Source: Candidatus Bipolaricaulota bacterium (GTDB lineage Bacteria > Bipolaricaulota > Bipolaricaulia > UBA7950 > UBA9294). Taken from it: a DNA stretch of 8,137 bases. The DNA is taken from NCBI GenBank assembly GCA_021163015.1, contig JAGGXO010000021.1, forward strand, positions 1-8,137. Direction: 5' to 3'. The notes beneath the pieces were generated by a model. It searched no databases and was not told the DNA's origin. It was given only the letters and a program-made list of their open reading frames with translations. Shown one piece after another: positions 1 to 6,000 of this stretch; position 1 is the first letter of the stretch, and every line of letters begins with the position of its first letter. The position numbers were made by a program, and so were the translations under genes.

Positions 1-2
1 AG

Positions 3-188
3 ACTGAGGTCGTCGACCGAAATCTGGGCGAAGTTAGGGAAGCAGCGCGCACTCTCGGTTGCCCGCTTGAAACCCCATTTATGGCTCTGTCCTTCGTCTC
101 CTTGCCCACCGTCCCCGCCCTTGGTCTCACCGATCTAGGGCTAATCGACGTACTCAATCATACGATCGTGCCCCTCTCTCTAGATTGA
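3..188 (+). CDS. ade: Adenine deaminase, C-terminal end (5'-partial)
   Basis: This frame is open from the window edge to a TGA at 186-188 and gives 61 residues. It reads as the extreme C-terminus of a bacterial adenine deaminase (Ade/AdeC, amidohydrolase superfamily), which converts adenine to hypoxanthine and ammonia in the cytoplasm. The evidence is the family's conserved tail: a helix ending in 'AARTLGC', then 'PFMALSFVSLP', 'VPALGLTDLGLIDV' and a final 'VPLSLD'. In known Ade proteins this tail reads approximately PFMTLSFLxLPVIPxLxLTDxGLxDV. The metal-binding catalytic part lies upstream, outside the window. No terminator is visible after the stop, so read-through into the next operon is possible, although that operon has its own promoter at 222-250. 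Next to a BMP-type importer, it points to purine salvage. The family call rests on recognised motifs, not on a database search. Confidence 0.85.
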   Translation, partial: TEVVDRNLGEVREAARTLGCPLETPFMALSFVSLPTVPALGLTDLGLIDVLNHTIVPLSLD

Positions 189-196
189 TTGATCGA

Positions 197-281
197 TAGC
201 AATTGCTAGCCAATCTTCGTATTGACACGGCCACGCCACATCGCTATGATAGTTGCTAGGCTGAATAGCAACCTAGCCAAT
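197..281. promoter_or_regulatory. Repeated operator motif bracketing the promoter
   Basis: Two near-identical segments lie on either side of the promoter: TAGCAATTGCTAGCCAAT (197-214) and TAGCAACCTAGCCAAT (266-281), sharing TAGCAA and CTAGCCAAT. The first contains the perfect 12-bp palindrome TAGCAATTGCTA (197-208). The second forms two overlapping dyads with the sequence just upstream of it: GTTGCTA (252-258) with TAGCAAC (266-272), and GCTAGG (255-260) with CCTAGC (272-277). One site sits just upstream of the -35 box and the other over the start of transcription. The likely ligand is the GntR-family protein encoded immediately downstream, since such regulators usually autoregulate. That assignment is inference. 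Confidence 0.6.
222..250 (+). promoter_or_regulatory. Sigma-70-type promoter of the first regulator/ABC operon
   Basis: A perfect -35 box TTGACA (222-227) is separated by exactly 17 bases from TATGAT (245-250), a five-of-six match to TATAAT. Transcription should start near 257, giving a leader of about 40 bases before the GTG at 296. The promoter is flanked and overlapped by the repeats described at 197-281, which suggests repression. Confidence 0.8.
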
Positions 282-290
282 AGAGGGTGA
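282..290 (+). promoter_or_regulatory. Shine-Dalgarno site that decides the start of regulator 1
   Basis: AGAGGGTGA matches the extended anti-Shine-Dalgarno complement (AGGAGGTGA) and ends five bases before GTG 296. The in-frame GTG at 287 lies inside this site, so it cannot use it. This favours 296 as the start, and the paralogue at 6001 begins at the equivalent residue. Confidence 0.65.
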
Positions 291-295
291 TTTGC

Positions 296-1012
296 GTGCA
301 GTTTCACAAGGTACGACCAAAAAAGGTCGCGACTATCGTTGCCGAGCAGATCATAGAGACGATCAAGGACGGGAGTTTCCCTGTGGGGAGCAAGCTACCA
401 TCGGAGTTTGAGCTTGCCGAGCACATGGGGGTGAGCCGCCCGACGATTCGTGAAGCCCTCTCGGCTCTCACGGCGGTCGGCTTGATTGAATCCAAGCCTG
501 GTAGTGGAAATTACGTGCGCAACGGGACATCTCTTATCGATACGATCGGGCAGGAGGCCGTCCTCGTGTTGGAGAACGAGTCGAGCTGCATTGAAATCAT
601 GGAAGCCAGGGGGCTGTTTGAACCTCCGGTAGCGGGACTGGCAGCCGAGAAGCGAACGCCAGATGATGTGAAGGAGCTTCGCGCCCTCTACAATAAGTTA
701 GGGGTGTTAGCGAAGAAGGGGGACTTCAATCCGTACTTCGGCATGGACAAGGAGGTCCACTTGGCGATCGTTACTGCATCTCACAACACATTAGTAGCGG
801 GTGCTCTGATTCCGTTGATTAATACGATGGATCAGAAGCTGTACCGAGAGTTTACGCAGGACTACTACTTCAAGAACAAACTTGGATTGGAGGACGTAGC
901 CATTCTGCACGATGAGCTCATTCAGGCAATTATCGATCAAGATAGCCCACTTGCCGTGCTGAAGATGCGGCAACATTGGGAGCGGATGCAAGAGGCGGTC
1001 TCTTCGCGATAG
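296..1012 (+). CDS. FadR-subfamily (FCD) GntR transcriptional regulator 1
   Basis: This 238-residue GntR-family regulator has the FadR/FCD layout. A winged helix-turn-helix spans about residues 9-74 (KLPSEFELAEHMGVSRPTI, then the wing PGSGNYV), followed by an all-helical FCD ligand domain (about 95-230). The FCD metal-site residues are visible: D151 and H155 in DxxxH, H205 in 'LHDEL' and H227 in 'RQHWERM'. It should therefore bind a divalent metal and a small effector, in this subfamily often a carboxylate. GTG 296 was chosen for its Shine-Dalgarno spacing and for its alignment with the paralogue at 6001-6708; the alternative is GTG 287. The stop lies 16 bases before the first permease, so it is probably co-transcribed with the transporter and regulates that operon and itself through the repeats at 197-281. 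The effector is unknown; a purine-related compound is possible from context only. Confidence 0.9.
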   Translation: MQFHKVRPKKVATIVAEQIIETIKDGSFPVGSKLPSEFELAEHMGVSRPTIREALSALTAVGLIESKPGSGNYVRNGTSLIDTIGQEAVLVLENESSCIEIMEARGLFEPPVAGLAAEKRTPDDVKELRALYNKLGVLAKKGDFNPYFGMDKEVHLAIVTASHNTLVAGALIPLINTMDQKLYREFTQDYYFKNKLGLEDVAILHDELIQAIIDQDSPLAVLKMRQHWERMQEAVSSR

Positions 1013-1028
1013 CTTCGCAAGGAGGGTA

Positions 1029-2144
1029 ATGAACCAGCGCAAGATGGGGGATCTGTTACCGCGTCTGATCCCGATACTTGCTGTTCTTCTGGCCCTTCTT
1101 GTCGGTGCGGTGATGCTTGCTCTTCTGGGAACGAATCCCTGGGAAGCGTACAGGGCATTGTTCATTGGTGCTTTTGGAAGCACAAATGCTCTTGCTGACA
1201 CGATTGTCAAGGCAACCCCGCTCCTCTTTGTGGGGCTAGGAATCTGTATCGCTTTCCGCGGTGGCGTACTGAATATCGGTGGAGAGGGACAACTCGTCAC
1301 TGGAGCGATTGCTGCCACAGCGGTTGCTCTCGCAGTTCCTACCTGGCCTGGTTGGATTATCGTCCTTATGTCTCTGTCCGCGGGGATGTTGGCTGGGGCA
1401 ATCTGGGGAGGGATAGCGGGGCTATTGAAGGCTCACCTCAATGTGAACGAGATCCTCAGCACGATCATGCTCAACTACATCGCGGTGTTCGGCATGAACT
1501 ACCTCTTGCGTGGCCCAATGATGGATCCATTGCAGATCAAGCTGGGATCATTCACTCCGCAGACTGCGCGCCTGCCGCGCTCCGTCGATCTGCCAAGATT
1601 GATTCCAACACGCCTTCACTTGGGAGCGGCGATCGCCGTGGTCCTTGCATTTGCGGTGTACGTCTTGCTCTGGCGAACAACGATTGGGTTCCGCATCCGC
1701 ACTGTAGGGAAGAATCTGCGGGCCGCACTCGCCGCTGGCATCAACACGAAGCGCTACATGGTGCTTTCTCTTCTATTGGCCGGGGCGTTTGCTGGACTTG
1801 GTGGCGCGGTTGAGGTGTTGGGTCTGCACCACCGCATGTTTACTGATGGATCGGCGTTTGGTTTCACCGGTAGCGCCGGGTTCAACGGCATTGTCGCCGC
1901 GTTGTTCGGGCAACTGCATCCGATCGGAACGATCCCCGCGGCGTTTCTCCTCGGCGCTTTGTTGACCGGAGCAAACAAGATGCAACGAGTAATGCAGGTT
2001 CCATCCGCTTTGATTGGTGCTCTCAGTGGTCTAATTGTTCTATTGGTGGTGGGAAGTGAAATCTTCCACCGCCGTCAAATACGACGCGCTGACAAGAGAA
2101 ATTCCGAGCTGGAAGATGCGGTCGATGCGAAGGAGGATTCATGA
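1029..2144 (+). CDS. ABC nucleoside-type transporter permease (BPD_transp_2, YufP/NupP-like)
   Basis: This 371-residue integral membrane protein is one of two permease subunits of a BMP-type ABC importer. It begins with a short basic tail and a hydrophobic segment (about 11-33). Further membrane segments lie at about 60-80, 88-104, 108-132, 143-160, 197-215, 243-265, 283-317 and 325-343, and the protein ends in a charged cytoplasmic tail (about 347-371). Family motifs are present: NIGGEGQ (82-88), VNEILSTIMLNYIA (139-152) and the ATPase-coupling loop around IRTVGKNLRAALAAGIN (223-239). The AAGGAGGG ribosome site sits only about three bases from ATG 1029, which is unusually close. The next in-frame ATG (1044) would be about 18 bases away, so 1029 is kept. 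It lies 16 bases after the regulator and its stop overlaps the next permease. Nucleoside specificity comes from family and context. Confidence 0.88.
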   Translation: MNQRKMGDLLPRLIPILAVLLALLVGAVMLALLGTNPWEAYRALFIGAFGSTNALADTIVKATPLLFVGLGICIAFRGGVLNIGGEGQLVTGAIAATAVALAVPTWPGWIIVLMSLSAGMLAGAIWGGIAGLLKAHLNVNEILSTIMLNYIAVFGMNYLLRGPMMDPLQIKLGSFTPQTARLPRSVDLPRLIPTRLHLGAAIAVVLAFAVYVLLWRTTIGFRIRTVGKNLRAALAAGINTKRYMVLSLLLAGAFAGLGGAVEVLGLHHRMFTDGSAFGFTGSAGFNGIVAALFGQLHPIGTIPAAFLLGALLTGANKMQRVMQVPSALIGALSGLIVLLVVGSEIFHRRQIRRADKRNSELEDAVDAKEDS

Positions 2145-3064
2145 CCTGGGCGGTGATCGTGGGAATTCTCAGCTCAGGTATTCGCCTCGCCACGCCTTAT
2201 CTATATGCGGCTGTGGGAGAGACGATCGGGCAGGTGAGCGGGGTACTGAATTTGGGAGTGGATGGCGTGATGCTGATGGGAGCATACGTTGCCTTCTTCG
2301 TTGCGCTGCGGACGGGTAGTCTCTCGCTCGGCCTCATTGCTGGTGCCGGTATAGGAGCGATGTTTGGGCTGATCATGGCGTTCATCAGTGTTACCCTCAA
2401 GGCTGAGCAAGGGATCAGCGGGATCGGACTATACCTATTCGGACTGGGCCTTAGCACGTTTCTGTTTGGGGTAACGATCAAGAACGTGCAGACGATCGAT
2501 GGCTTTCCCGATCTGGCCATCCCTGCTCTTTCCCGCATTCCAGTGATCGGGGAAATCTTCTTTCAACACAATATTCTTGTGTACGTCGCCTTTGCCCTGG
2601 TCCCGATCGCGTGGTTTGTCTTGAACAAGACCCCGTTTGGTCTCAAGGTACGTGCGGTAGGGCAGAATCCTGAGGCAGCCGATTCTCTGGGAGTCAATGT
2701 CAGCCGGGTGCGCTATCTCACAGTGACTTTGGGGGGGATGCTCTCTGGTATCGCCGGCGCATCGCTCTCGATTGCGCTGCTTAACACGTTTCAACAGAAC
2801 TTGACAAACGGGATGGGTTTCATTGCGGTGGCGTTGGTTTACTTTGGCGGGTGGCGTGTTTCCGGAGTTCTCCTAGGGTCTCTTCTATTTAGTACAGTTA
2901 ATGCCGTCCAACTTTGGCTTCAGGTAAAAGGAGTAACTATCCCTTCAGATTTTCTTCTTATGATGCCATACATAGTTACAATCCTCGTCCTTGCCGCGAT
3001 GGCAAACAGGCGAGTGAATGCTCCTGCCGCGCTGAATAAGCGCTTTGAGCGGGGAGAGAGCTAG
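2141..3064 (+). CDS. ABC nucleoside-type transporter permease (BPD_transp_2, YufQ/NupQ-like)
   Basis: This 307-residue membrane protein is the partner permease of the importer. It has repeated hydrophobic segments and the family motifs: VLNLGVDGVMLMGA (35-48), the coupling loop GLKVRAVGQNPEAADSLGVNV (167-187) and GMGFIAVALVYFG (224-236). The ATG sits in an ATGA overlap with the preceding permease stop and has AGGAGG at 2131-2136 four bases upstream. The pair is therefore almost certainly translationally coupled, giving equal amounts of the two subunits. The length and the LNLGVDG variant of the NIGxEG motif match the shorter partner in YufP/YufQ-type pairs. It ends in a basic cytoplasmic tail. 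No abnormal residues were seen. Confidence 0.88.
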   Translation: MTWAVIVGILSSGIRLATPYLYAAVGETIGQVSGVLNLGVDGVMLMGAYVAFFVALRTGSLSLGLIAGAGIGAMFGLIMAFISVTLKAEQGISGIGLYLFGLGLSTFLFGVTIKNVQTIDGFPDLAIPALSRIPVIGEIFFQHNILVYVAFALVPIAWFVLNKTPFGLKVRAVGQNPEAADSLGVNVSRVRYLTVTLGGMLSGIAGASLSIALLNTFQQNLTNGMGFIAVALVYFGGWRVSGVLLGSLLFSTVNAVQLWLQVKGVTIPSDFLLMMPYIVTILVLAAMANRRVNAPAALNKRFERGES

Positions 3065-3129
3065 GGGGGGTGATTGCAGAAGAAGAAAGTTGAGAGTAAA
3101 GAGAGTAAGTTCACAAACAGGAGGGAGAA
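3065..3129 (+). other. Purine-rich leader before the binding-protein gene, with a possible 19-codon leader ORF
   Basis: The 65 bases between permease 2 and the binding protein are strongly purine-rich and should be unstructured, ending in a good ribosome site (ACAGGAGGGAGAA) before ATG 3130. They begin with a G run followed by TGATTG, resembling a second extended Shine-Dalgarno site (GGGGTGAT). A TTG at 3074 opens a 19-codon frame encoding a lysine/glutamate-rich peptide (MQKKKVESKESKFTNRREK). Its TGA (3131-3133) overlaps the next start as ATGA. Site-to-TTG spacing is short and there is no sign of selection, so translation of this frame is doubtful. Confidence 0.3.
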
Positions 3130-4086
3130 ATGAACAAGGTACTTTCAGGATTCGTCTTAGTAGCACTCATTGTGTCGTCGATCGCCATTATCGGAATGGC
3201 GACGCCATTCAAAGTTGCGTTTGTCACCCCGAGCACGATCAACGACTCGGCGTGGAGTCAGAGCATGTACGATGCATTGATGACCATTCAAAATGAGATG
3301 GGTGAGGGTAATTTCCAGTTTGTCTACTCGGAGAACATGTTCGTCATTTCTGATGCCGCGGCAGCGATACGCGATTACGCGAGCCAGGGCTACGATCTCG
3401 TGATCGCACACGGTTCGCAGTATGGCGGGTCGCTTGTGGATATCGCCCCTGACTTCCCGAACACCGCGTTTGCCTGGGGCTCGACCGCGAACACGTTCTC
3501 TGACCAAGGGATCACCAACATCTTCTCTTACCAGCCGTATTCCGAGCAGGGCGGATACGTTAATGGAGTATTGGCGGCGAAGCTGTCGGAGAGCGGCATC
3601 ATGGGAGTGATTGGTCCGATCGAGACGGGCGACGCAAAGCGCTACACGGAAGGGTTTGAGCAAGGAGTGATGGCGACGAATCCCAACGCCAAGGTAAGTG
3701 TTACCTGGACGGGATCGTACAGCGATGTCTCCTTGGCTGCTGAGACGGCACGCACGATGATTAAGTCGGGTGCCGACGTCCTTACGGGCACGTCGCAGAT
3801 GGTCATAGGTGCGATCGGTGTGGCGAAGAAAGAAGGAGCAATATGGTTCGGCTATGACGTGGACCAGGCTCCCCTCGCCCCCAAGATCGTGGTGAGTAGT
3901 GTTATAGTCGACTGGACCGTGGCTCTGCGCCCGATGATCGATGCGATCCAGAGCGGTACGATGGGAGGCACGGTGTACGACCTCACATTGGCAAACGGTG
4001 GGCTCAAGATTGCGGTAAACGCTGAGGGCCTTGTCGGTAAGACGATAGAAGGGATTATCAACGGCGACATAAAGGTTGGAGAGTAA
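3130..4086 (+). CDS. BMP-family (PnrA/Med-like) periplasmic substrate-binding protein
   Basis: This 318-residue binding protein should deliver substrate to the two permeases. Family members PnrA of Treponema, Streptococcus PnrA and B. subtilis NupN bind nucleosides. A Sec signal peptide covers residues 1-24, with likely cleavage after G-M-A. It contains no cysteine, so it should be a soluble periplasmic protein, not the lipoprotein usual in this family. Family landmarks are VAFVTPSTINDSAWSQ (29-44), corresponding to NDxSFNQ in PnrA-type proteins with W for F; 'YDLVIAHGSQYG' (88-99); 'EQGGYVNGVLAAKL' (139-152); 'GFEQGVMATNP' (175-185); and GYDVDQ (241-246). The lysine usual in the following TSVxK stretch is replaced here (SSVIVDW, 256-262), so ligand contacts may differ from PnrA. 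The ribosome site GGAGGGAGAA directly precedes ATG 3130. Exact substrate not determinable by eye. Confidence 0.85.
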   Translation: MNKVLSGFVLVALIVSSIAIIGMATPFKVAFVTPSTINDSAWSQSMYDALMTIQNEMGEGNFQFVYSENMFVISDAAAAIRDYASQGYDLVIAHGSQYGGSLVDIAPDFPNTAFAWGSTANTFSDQGITNIFSYQPYSEQGGYVNGVLAAKLSESGIMGVIGPIETGDAKRYTEGFEQGVMATNPNAKVSVTWTGSYSDVSLAAETARTMIKSGADVLTGTSQMVIGAIGVAKKEGAIWFGYDVDQAPLAPKIVVSSVIVDWTVALRPMIDAIQSGTMGGTVYDLTLANGGLKIAVNAEGLVGKTIEGIINGDIKVGE

Positions 4087-4102
4087 CTAGAAGCCAGGAT
4101 TG

Positions 4103-4131
4103 TGGGCCGGGATGACCTTTGTCCCGGCCCA
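4103..4131 (+). promoter_or_regulatory. Intercistronic hairpin between binding protein and ATPase
   Basis: TGGGCCGGGA (4103-4112) pairs perfectly with TCCCGGCCCA (4122-4131): a GC-rich 10-bp stem with a nine-base loop, 17 bases after the binding-protein stop. No T run follows; the next bases are AAGGAAAGG, so it is not a standard intrinsic terminator. It more probably protects or processes the upstream mRNA, raising the binding protein relative to the ATPase, or causes partial termination. The loop contains CCTTTG (4116-4121), complementary to CAAAGG (4130-4135) and, for its CCTTT part, to AAAGG at 4136-4140. Both lie in the ATPase ribosome site, so loop-to-site pairing could restrict ATPase translation. 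Confidence 0.65.
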
Positions 4132-4148
4132 AAGGAAAGGGACGCAGC

Positions 4149-5696
4149 GTGTCCACATCGATCATTGAACAGGTTCAGGTAAAGGAGCTTGTCGCACGTG
4201 GGATCGTCAAGCAATTCCCCGGGGTGCTAGCGAGTGATCACGTCAACTTTGATGTGCACTCCGGAGAGATTCACACGTTGCTCGGAGAGAACGGCGCGGG
4301 CAAGAGCACCCTGATGAAGATCCTCTATGGGATGTATCGTCCCGACGCTGGAGAGGTCTTGATCAACGGGACGCCGGTGCGCTTTCACTCGCCGCTCGAT
4401 GCGATACGACAGGGAATCGGGATGGTACATCAGCACTTCATGCTTGTTCCTACATTCACGGTGGCTGAGAACGTGGCGTTGGGCCTTCCCTCCTCGCGGC
4501 GTGTGGTGCTGGATCTCGACATCGTTTCTCGGCGAATCGAGGAGCTGGCGAAGACGTACGGATTGCACGTCGATCCACAGGCAAAGGTGTGGCAGCTATC
4601 TGTTGGAGAGCAACAGAGGGTGGAGATCCTGAAGGTCCTGTACCGTGGCGCGTCGCTCCTCATACTCGATGAACCGACGGCCGTCCTCACTCCGCAGGAG
4701 GTTGAAGAGTTCTCGGAGACGCTGCGACGGATGATCAATGAGGGACATGCAATCGTCTTCATCAGCCACAAACTGCACGAAGTTCTGGCGCTGAGCGACC
4801 GCATAACCGTGTTGAGAAATGGACGGGTCGTAGACACAGTGCTTGCTGCCGATGCTACAAAGGAAGGGCTAGCGCGCCTGATGGTCGGTCGAGAGGTTAT
4901 CCTGCAGGTGGAACACCCAGAGGTGACCTACGGTGACGTACGTCTTGCTGTGCATGGATTGAGTGCGAACGGGGATTCGGGGTTACCTGCGCTGCGCGGG
5001 GTGGATCTGGAGGTGCGAGCAAGCGAGATCCTTGGCTTGGCCGGTGTATCGGGGAACGGACAGAAAGAGCTGGCTGAGGTAATCGCTGGGATGCGTAGCT
5101 CAACCAGCGGACAGGTTTTTTTCGATGGGACCGATGTGACAGGGTCCCTCCCAGGGAAACTGCTCGATCACGGCTTGTCCTACATTCCCGAGGAGAGAAT
5201 GGTGGATGGGACGGTGCGTGACTTTAGTGTGGAGGAGAATCTGATTCTCAAGGATCATCACCGACAGCCGTACGCTCATGGAGTGTTCATGGACTTCACG
5301 AAGATCGCTTCAGAGAGCGACAGGCTGATAGAAGCGTTCGACATAAGAACCCCGTCCCGGCATACACCGCTCAAGAGCCTGTCGGGTGGAAATATCCAGA
5401 AGCTGATCCTAGCGCGCGAGCTGTCCCGCAACCCAAGCGTTCTTGTTGCCGCTCAACCGACGCGTGGCCTCGATGTGAGTGCCACGGAATACGTGCATCG
5501 TCGTTTGATCGAACAGCGATCTGCAGGGACGGCGACCCTGCTTATCTCCGAGGATCTCGATGAGATCCTGAATCTGGCCGATCGCATTGCCGTAATATAC
5601 GAAGGACGAATCATGGGCATCGTTGAGCGGGGGAACGTTGACGTCGAACAGATTGGCCTGATGATGGCCGGTGTCAGCGAGCAAACGACGAAGTAG
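4149..5696 (+). CDS. ABC transporter ATPase, double NBD (YufO/NupO-like)
   Basis: This 515-residue cytoplasmic ATPase powers the importer and carries two fused nucleotide-binding domains. Domain 1 is canonical: Walker A GENGAGKST (46-54), Q-loop Q95, signature LSVGEQQ (150-156), Walker B LLILDE (170-175) and H-loop H207. Domain 2 is degenerate in the family-typical way: GVSGNGQKEL (299-308) in place of Walker A, a good LSGGNIQK signature (411-418), Q436 in VAAQPTRGLD where the catalytic glutamate would be, and SEDLDE in the H-loop region. So one of the two ATP sites is expected to be catalytically weak, as in other simple-sugar and nucleoside ATPases of this class. GTG 4149 follows AAAGGGA with six bases spacing. 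An upstream in-frame TTG (4119) lies inside the hairpin loop and is unlikely. The gene follows the binding protein by 62 bases. Confidence 0.92.
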   Translation: MSTSIIEQVQVKELVARGIVKQFPGVLASDHVNFDVHSGEIHTLLGENGAGKSTLMKILYGMYRPDAGEVLINGTPVRFHSPLDAIRQGIGMVHQHFMLVPTFTVAENVALGLPSSRRVVLDLDIVSRRIEELAKTYGLHVDPQAKVWQLSVGEQQRVEILKVLYRGASLLILDEPTAVLTPQEVEEFSETLRRMINEGHAIVFISHKLHEVLALSDRITVLRNGRVVDTVLAADATKEGLARLMVGREVILQVEHPEVTYGDVRLAVHGLSANGDSGLPALRGVDLEVRASEILGLAGVSGNGQKELAEVIAGMRSSTSGQVFFDGTDVTGSLPGKLLDHGLSYIPEERMVDGTVRDFSVEENLILKDHHRQPYAHGVFMDFTKIASESDRLIEAFDIRTPSRHTPLKSLSGGNIQKLILARELSRNPSVLVAAQPTRGLDVSATEYVHRRLIEQRSAGTATLLISEDLDEILNLADRIAVIYEGRIMGIVERGNVDVEQIGLMMAGVSEQTTK

Positions 5697-5928
5697 CTTT
5701 CGTGAACGCTGCTGCATTATGAGGGTGTCAAGCAACCGCAGAATGTGCGCGATACAGGTCCTGCCCAAGAGACACAGAAGCCCTACCACGAAGGGCACGA
5801 ATATCACGGAGTGGCGACGTAAAGGCTTACGGTTGCATTGAAGCTCGGACTCTTGCACTGCTGAAGGCTCTGTAGTCGACTCTTCGTGTGAAGCTGTTTC
5901 AAACTCGAAGAATCGAGAGCAAAGATAC
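5697..5928. other. Intergenic region with no recognisable gene
   Basis: Including the promoter that follows, about 300 bases separate the ATPase stop from the second regulator. I see no convincing coding frame, RNA gene or intrinsic terminator: short stems such as TCTTCG (5881-5886) with CGAAGA (5906-5911) have no T run after them. There is a weak tandem similarity: GACTCTT at 5848-5854 and 5878-5884, each followed within a few bases by TGAAG, 30 bases apart. This could be a regulatory repeat or decayed sequence. Confidence 0.4.
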
Positions 5929-5957
5929 TTGCCAACCGCCACTCGTAATGCTATCAT
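5929..5957 (+). promoter_or_regulatory. Sigma-70-type promoter of regulator 2
   Basis: TTGCCA (5929-5934) is separated by 17 bases from TATCAT (5952-5957), which is preceded by TGC (5949-5951), an extended -10 element. The start of transcription should be near 5964. That would leave about 37 bases of leader before ATG 6001 and makes the in-frame TTG at 5929 an implausible start, since it lies in the -35 box. Confidence 0.6.
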
Positions 5958-5960
5958 ACA

Positions 5961-5984
5961 GCTTGACAAGATGACAGATCAAGC
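5961..5984. promoter_or_regulatory. Inverted repeat over the transcription start of regulator 2 (possible operator)
   Basis: GCTTGA (5961-5966) and TCAAGC (5979-5984) form perfect six-base arms with a 12-base spacer, lying immediately after the -10 box where a repressor would block initiation. It does not contain the TAGCAA/CTAGCC motif found in front of regulator 1. Assigning it to regulator 2 is inference from position only. Confidence 0.35.
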
Positions 5985-6000
5985 GAAGCGAAACAACTCG

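Noticed and set aside
287..295. GTG 287 as the start of regulator 1
   Set aside because: It lies within the Shine-Dalgarno sequence itself. GTG 296 has correct spacing and matches the start of the paralogue.
791..1318. 175-codon open frame on the - strand across the regulator/permease junction
   Set aside because: It is antisense to two well-supported genes, has low-complexity proline/arginine-rich composition and no recognisable domain.
4103..4131. Rho-independent terminator after the binding-protein gene
   Set aside because: The stem is strong, but the following bases are AAGGAAAGG and not a T run, and the ATPase of the same transporter follows.
4119..4148. ATPase starting at TTG 4119
   Set aside because: It would start inside the hairpin loop and has no ribosome site. 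GTG 4149 has a well-spaced AAAGGGA.
5879..5913. Terminator-like hairpin before regulator 2
   Set aside because: The stem is only six bases with a 19-base loop and has no T run after it.
5409..5969. Long open frame on the - strand over the end of the ATPase and the intergenic region
   Set aside because: Most of it is antisense to the clearly coding ATPase, it has no family resemblance, and it covers the promoter region of regulator 2.
5929..6000. N-terminal extension of regulator 2 from TTG 5929
   Set aside because: The TTG is inside the -35 box of a good promoter, and the extra residues have no counterpart in the paralogue.
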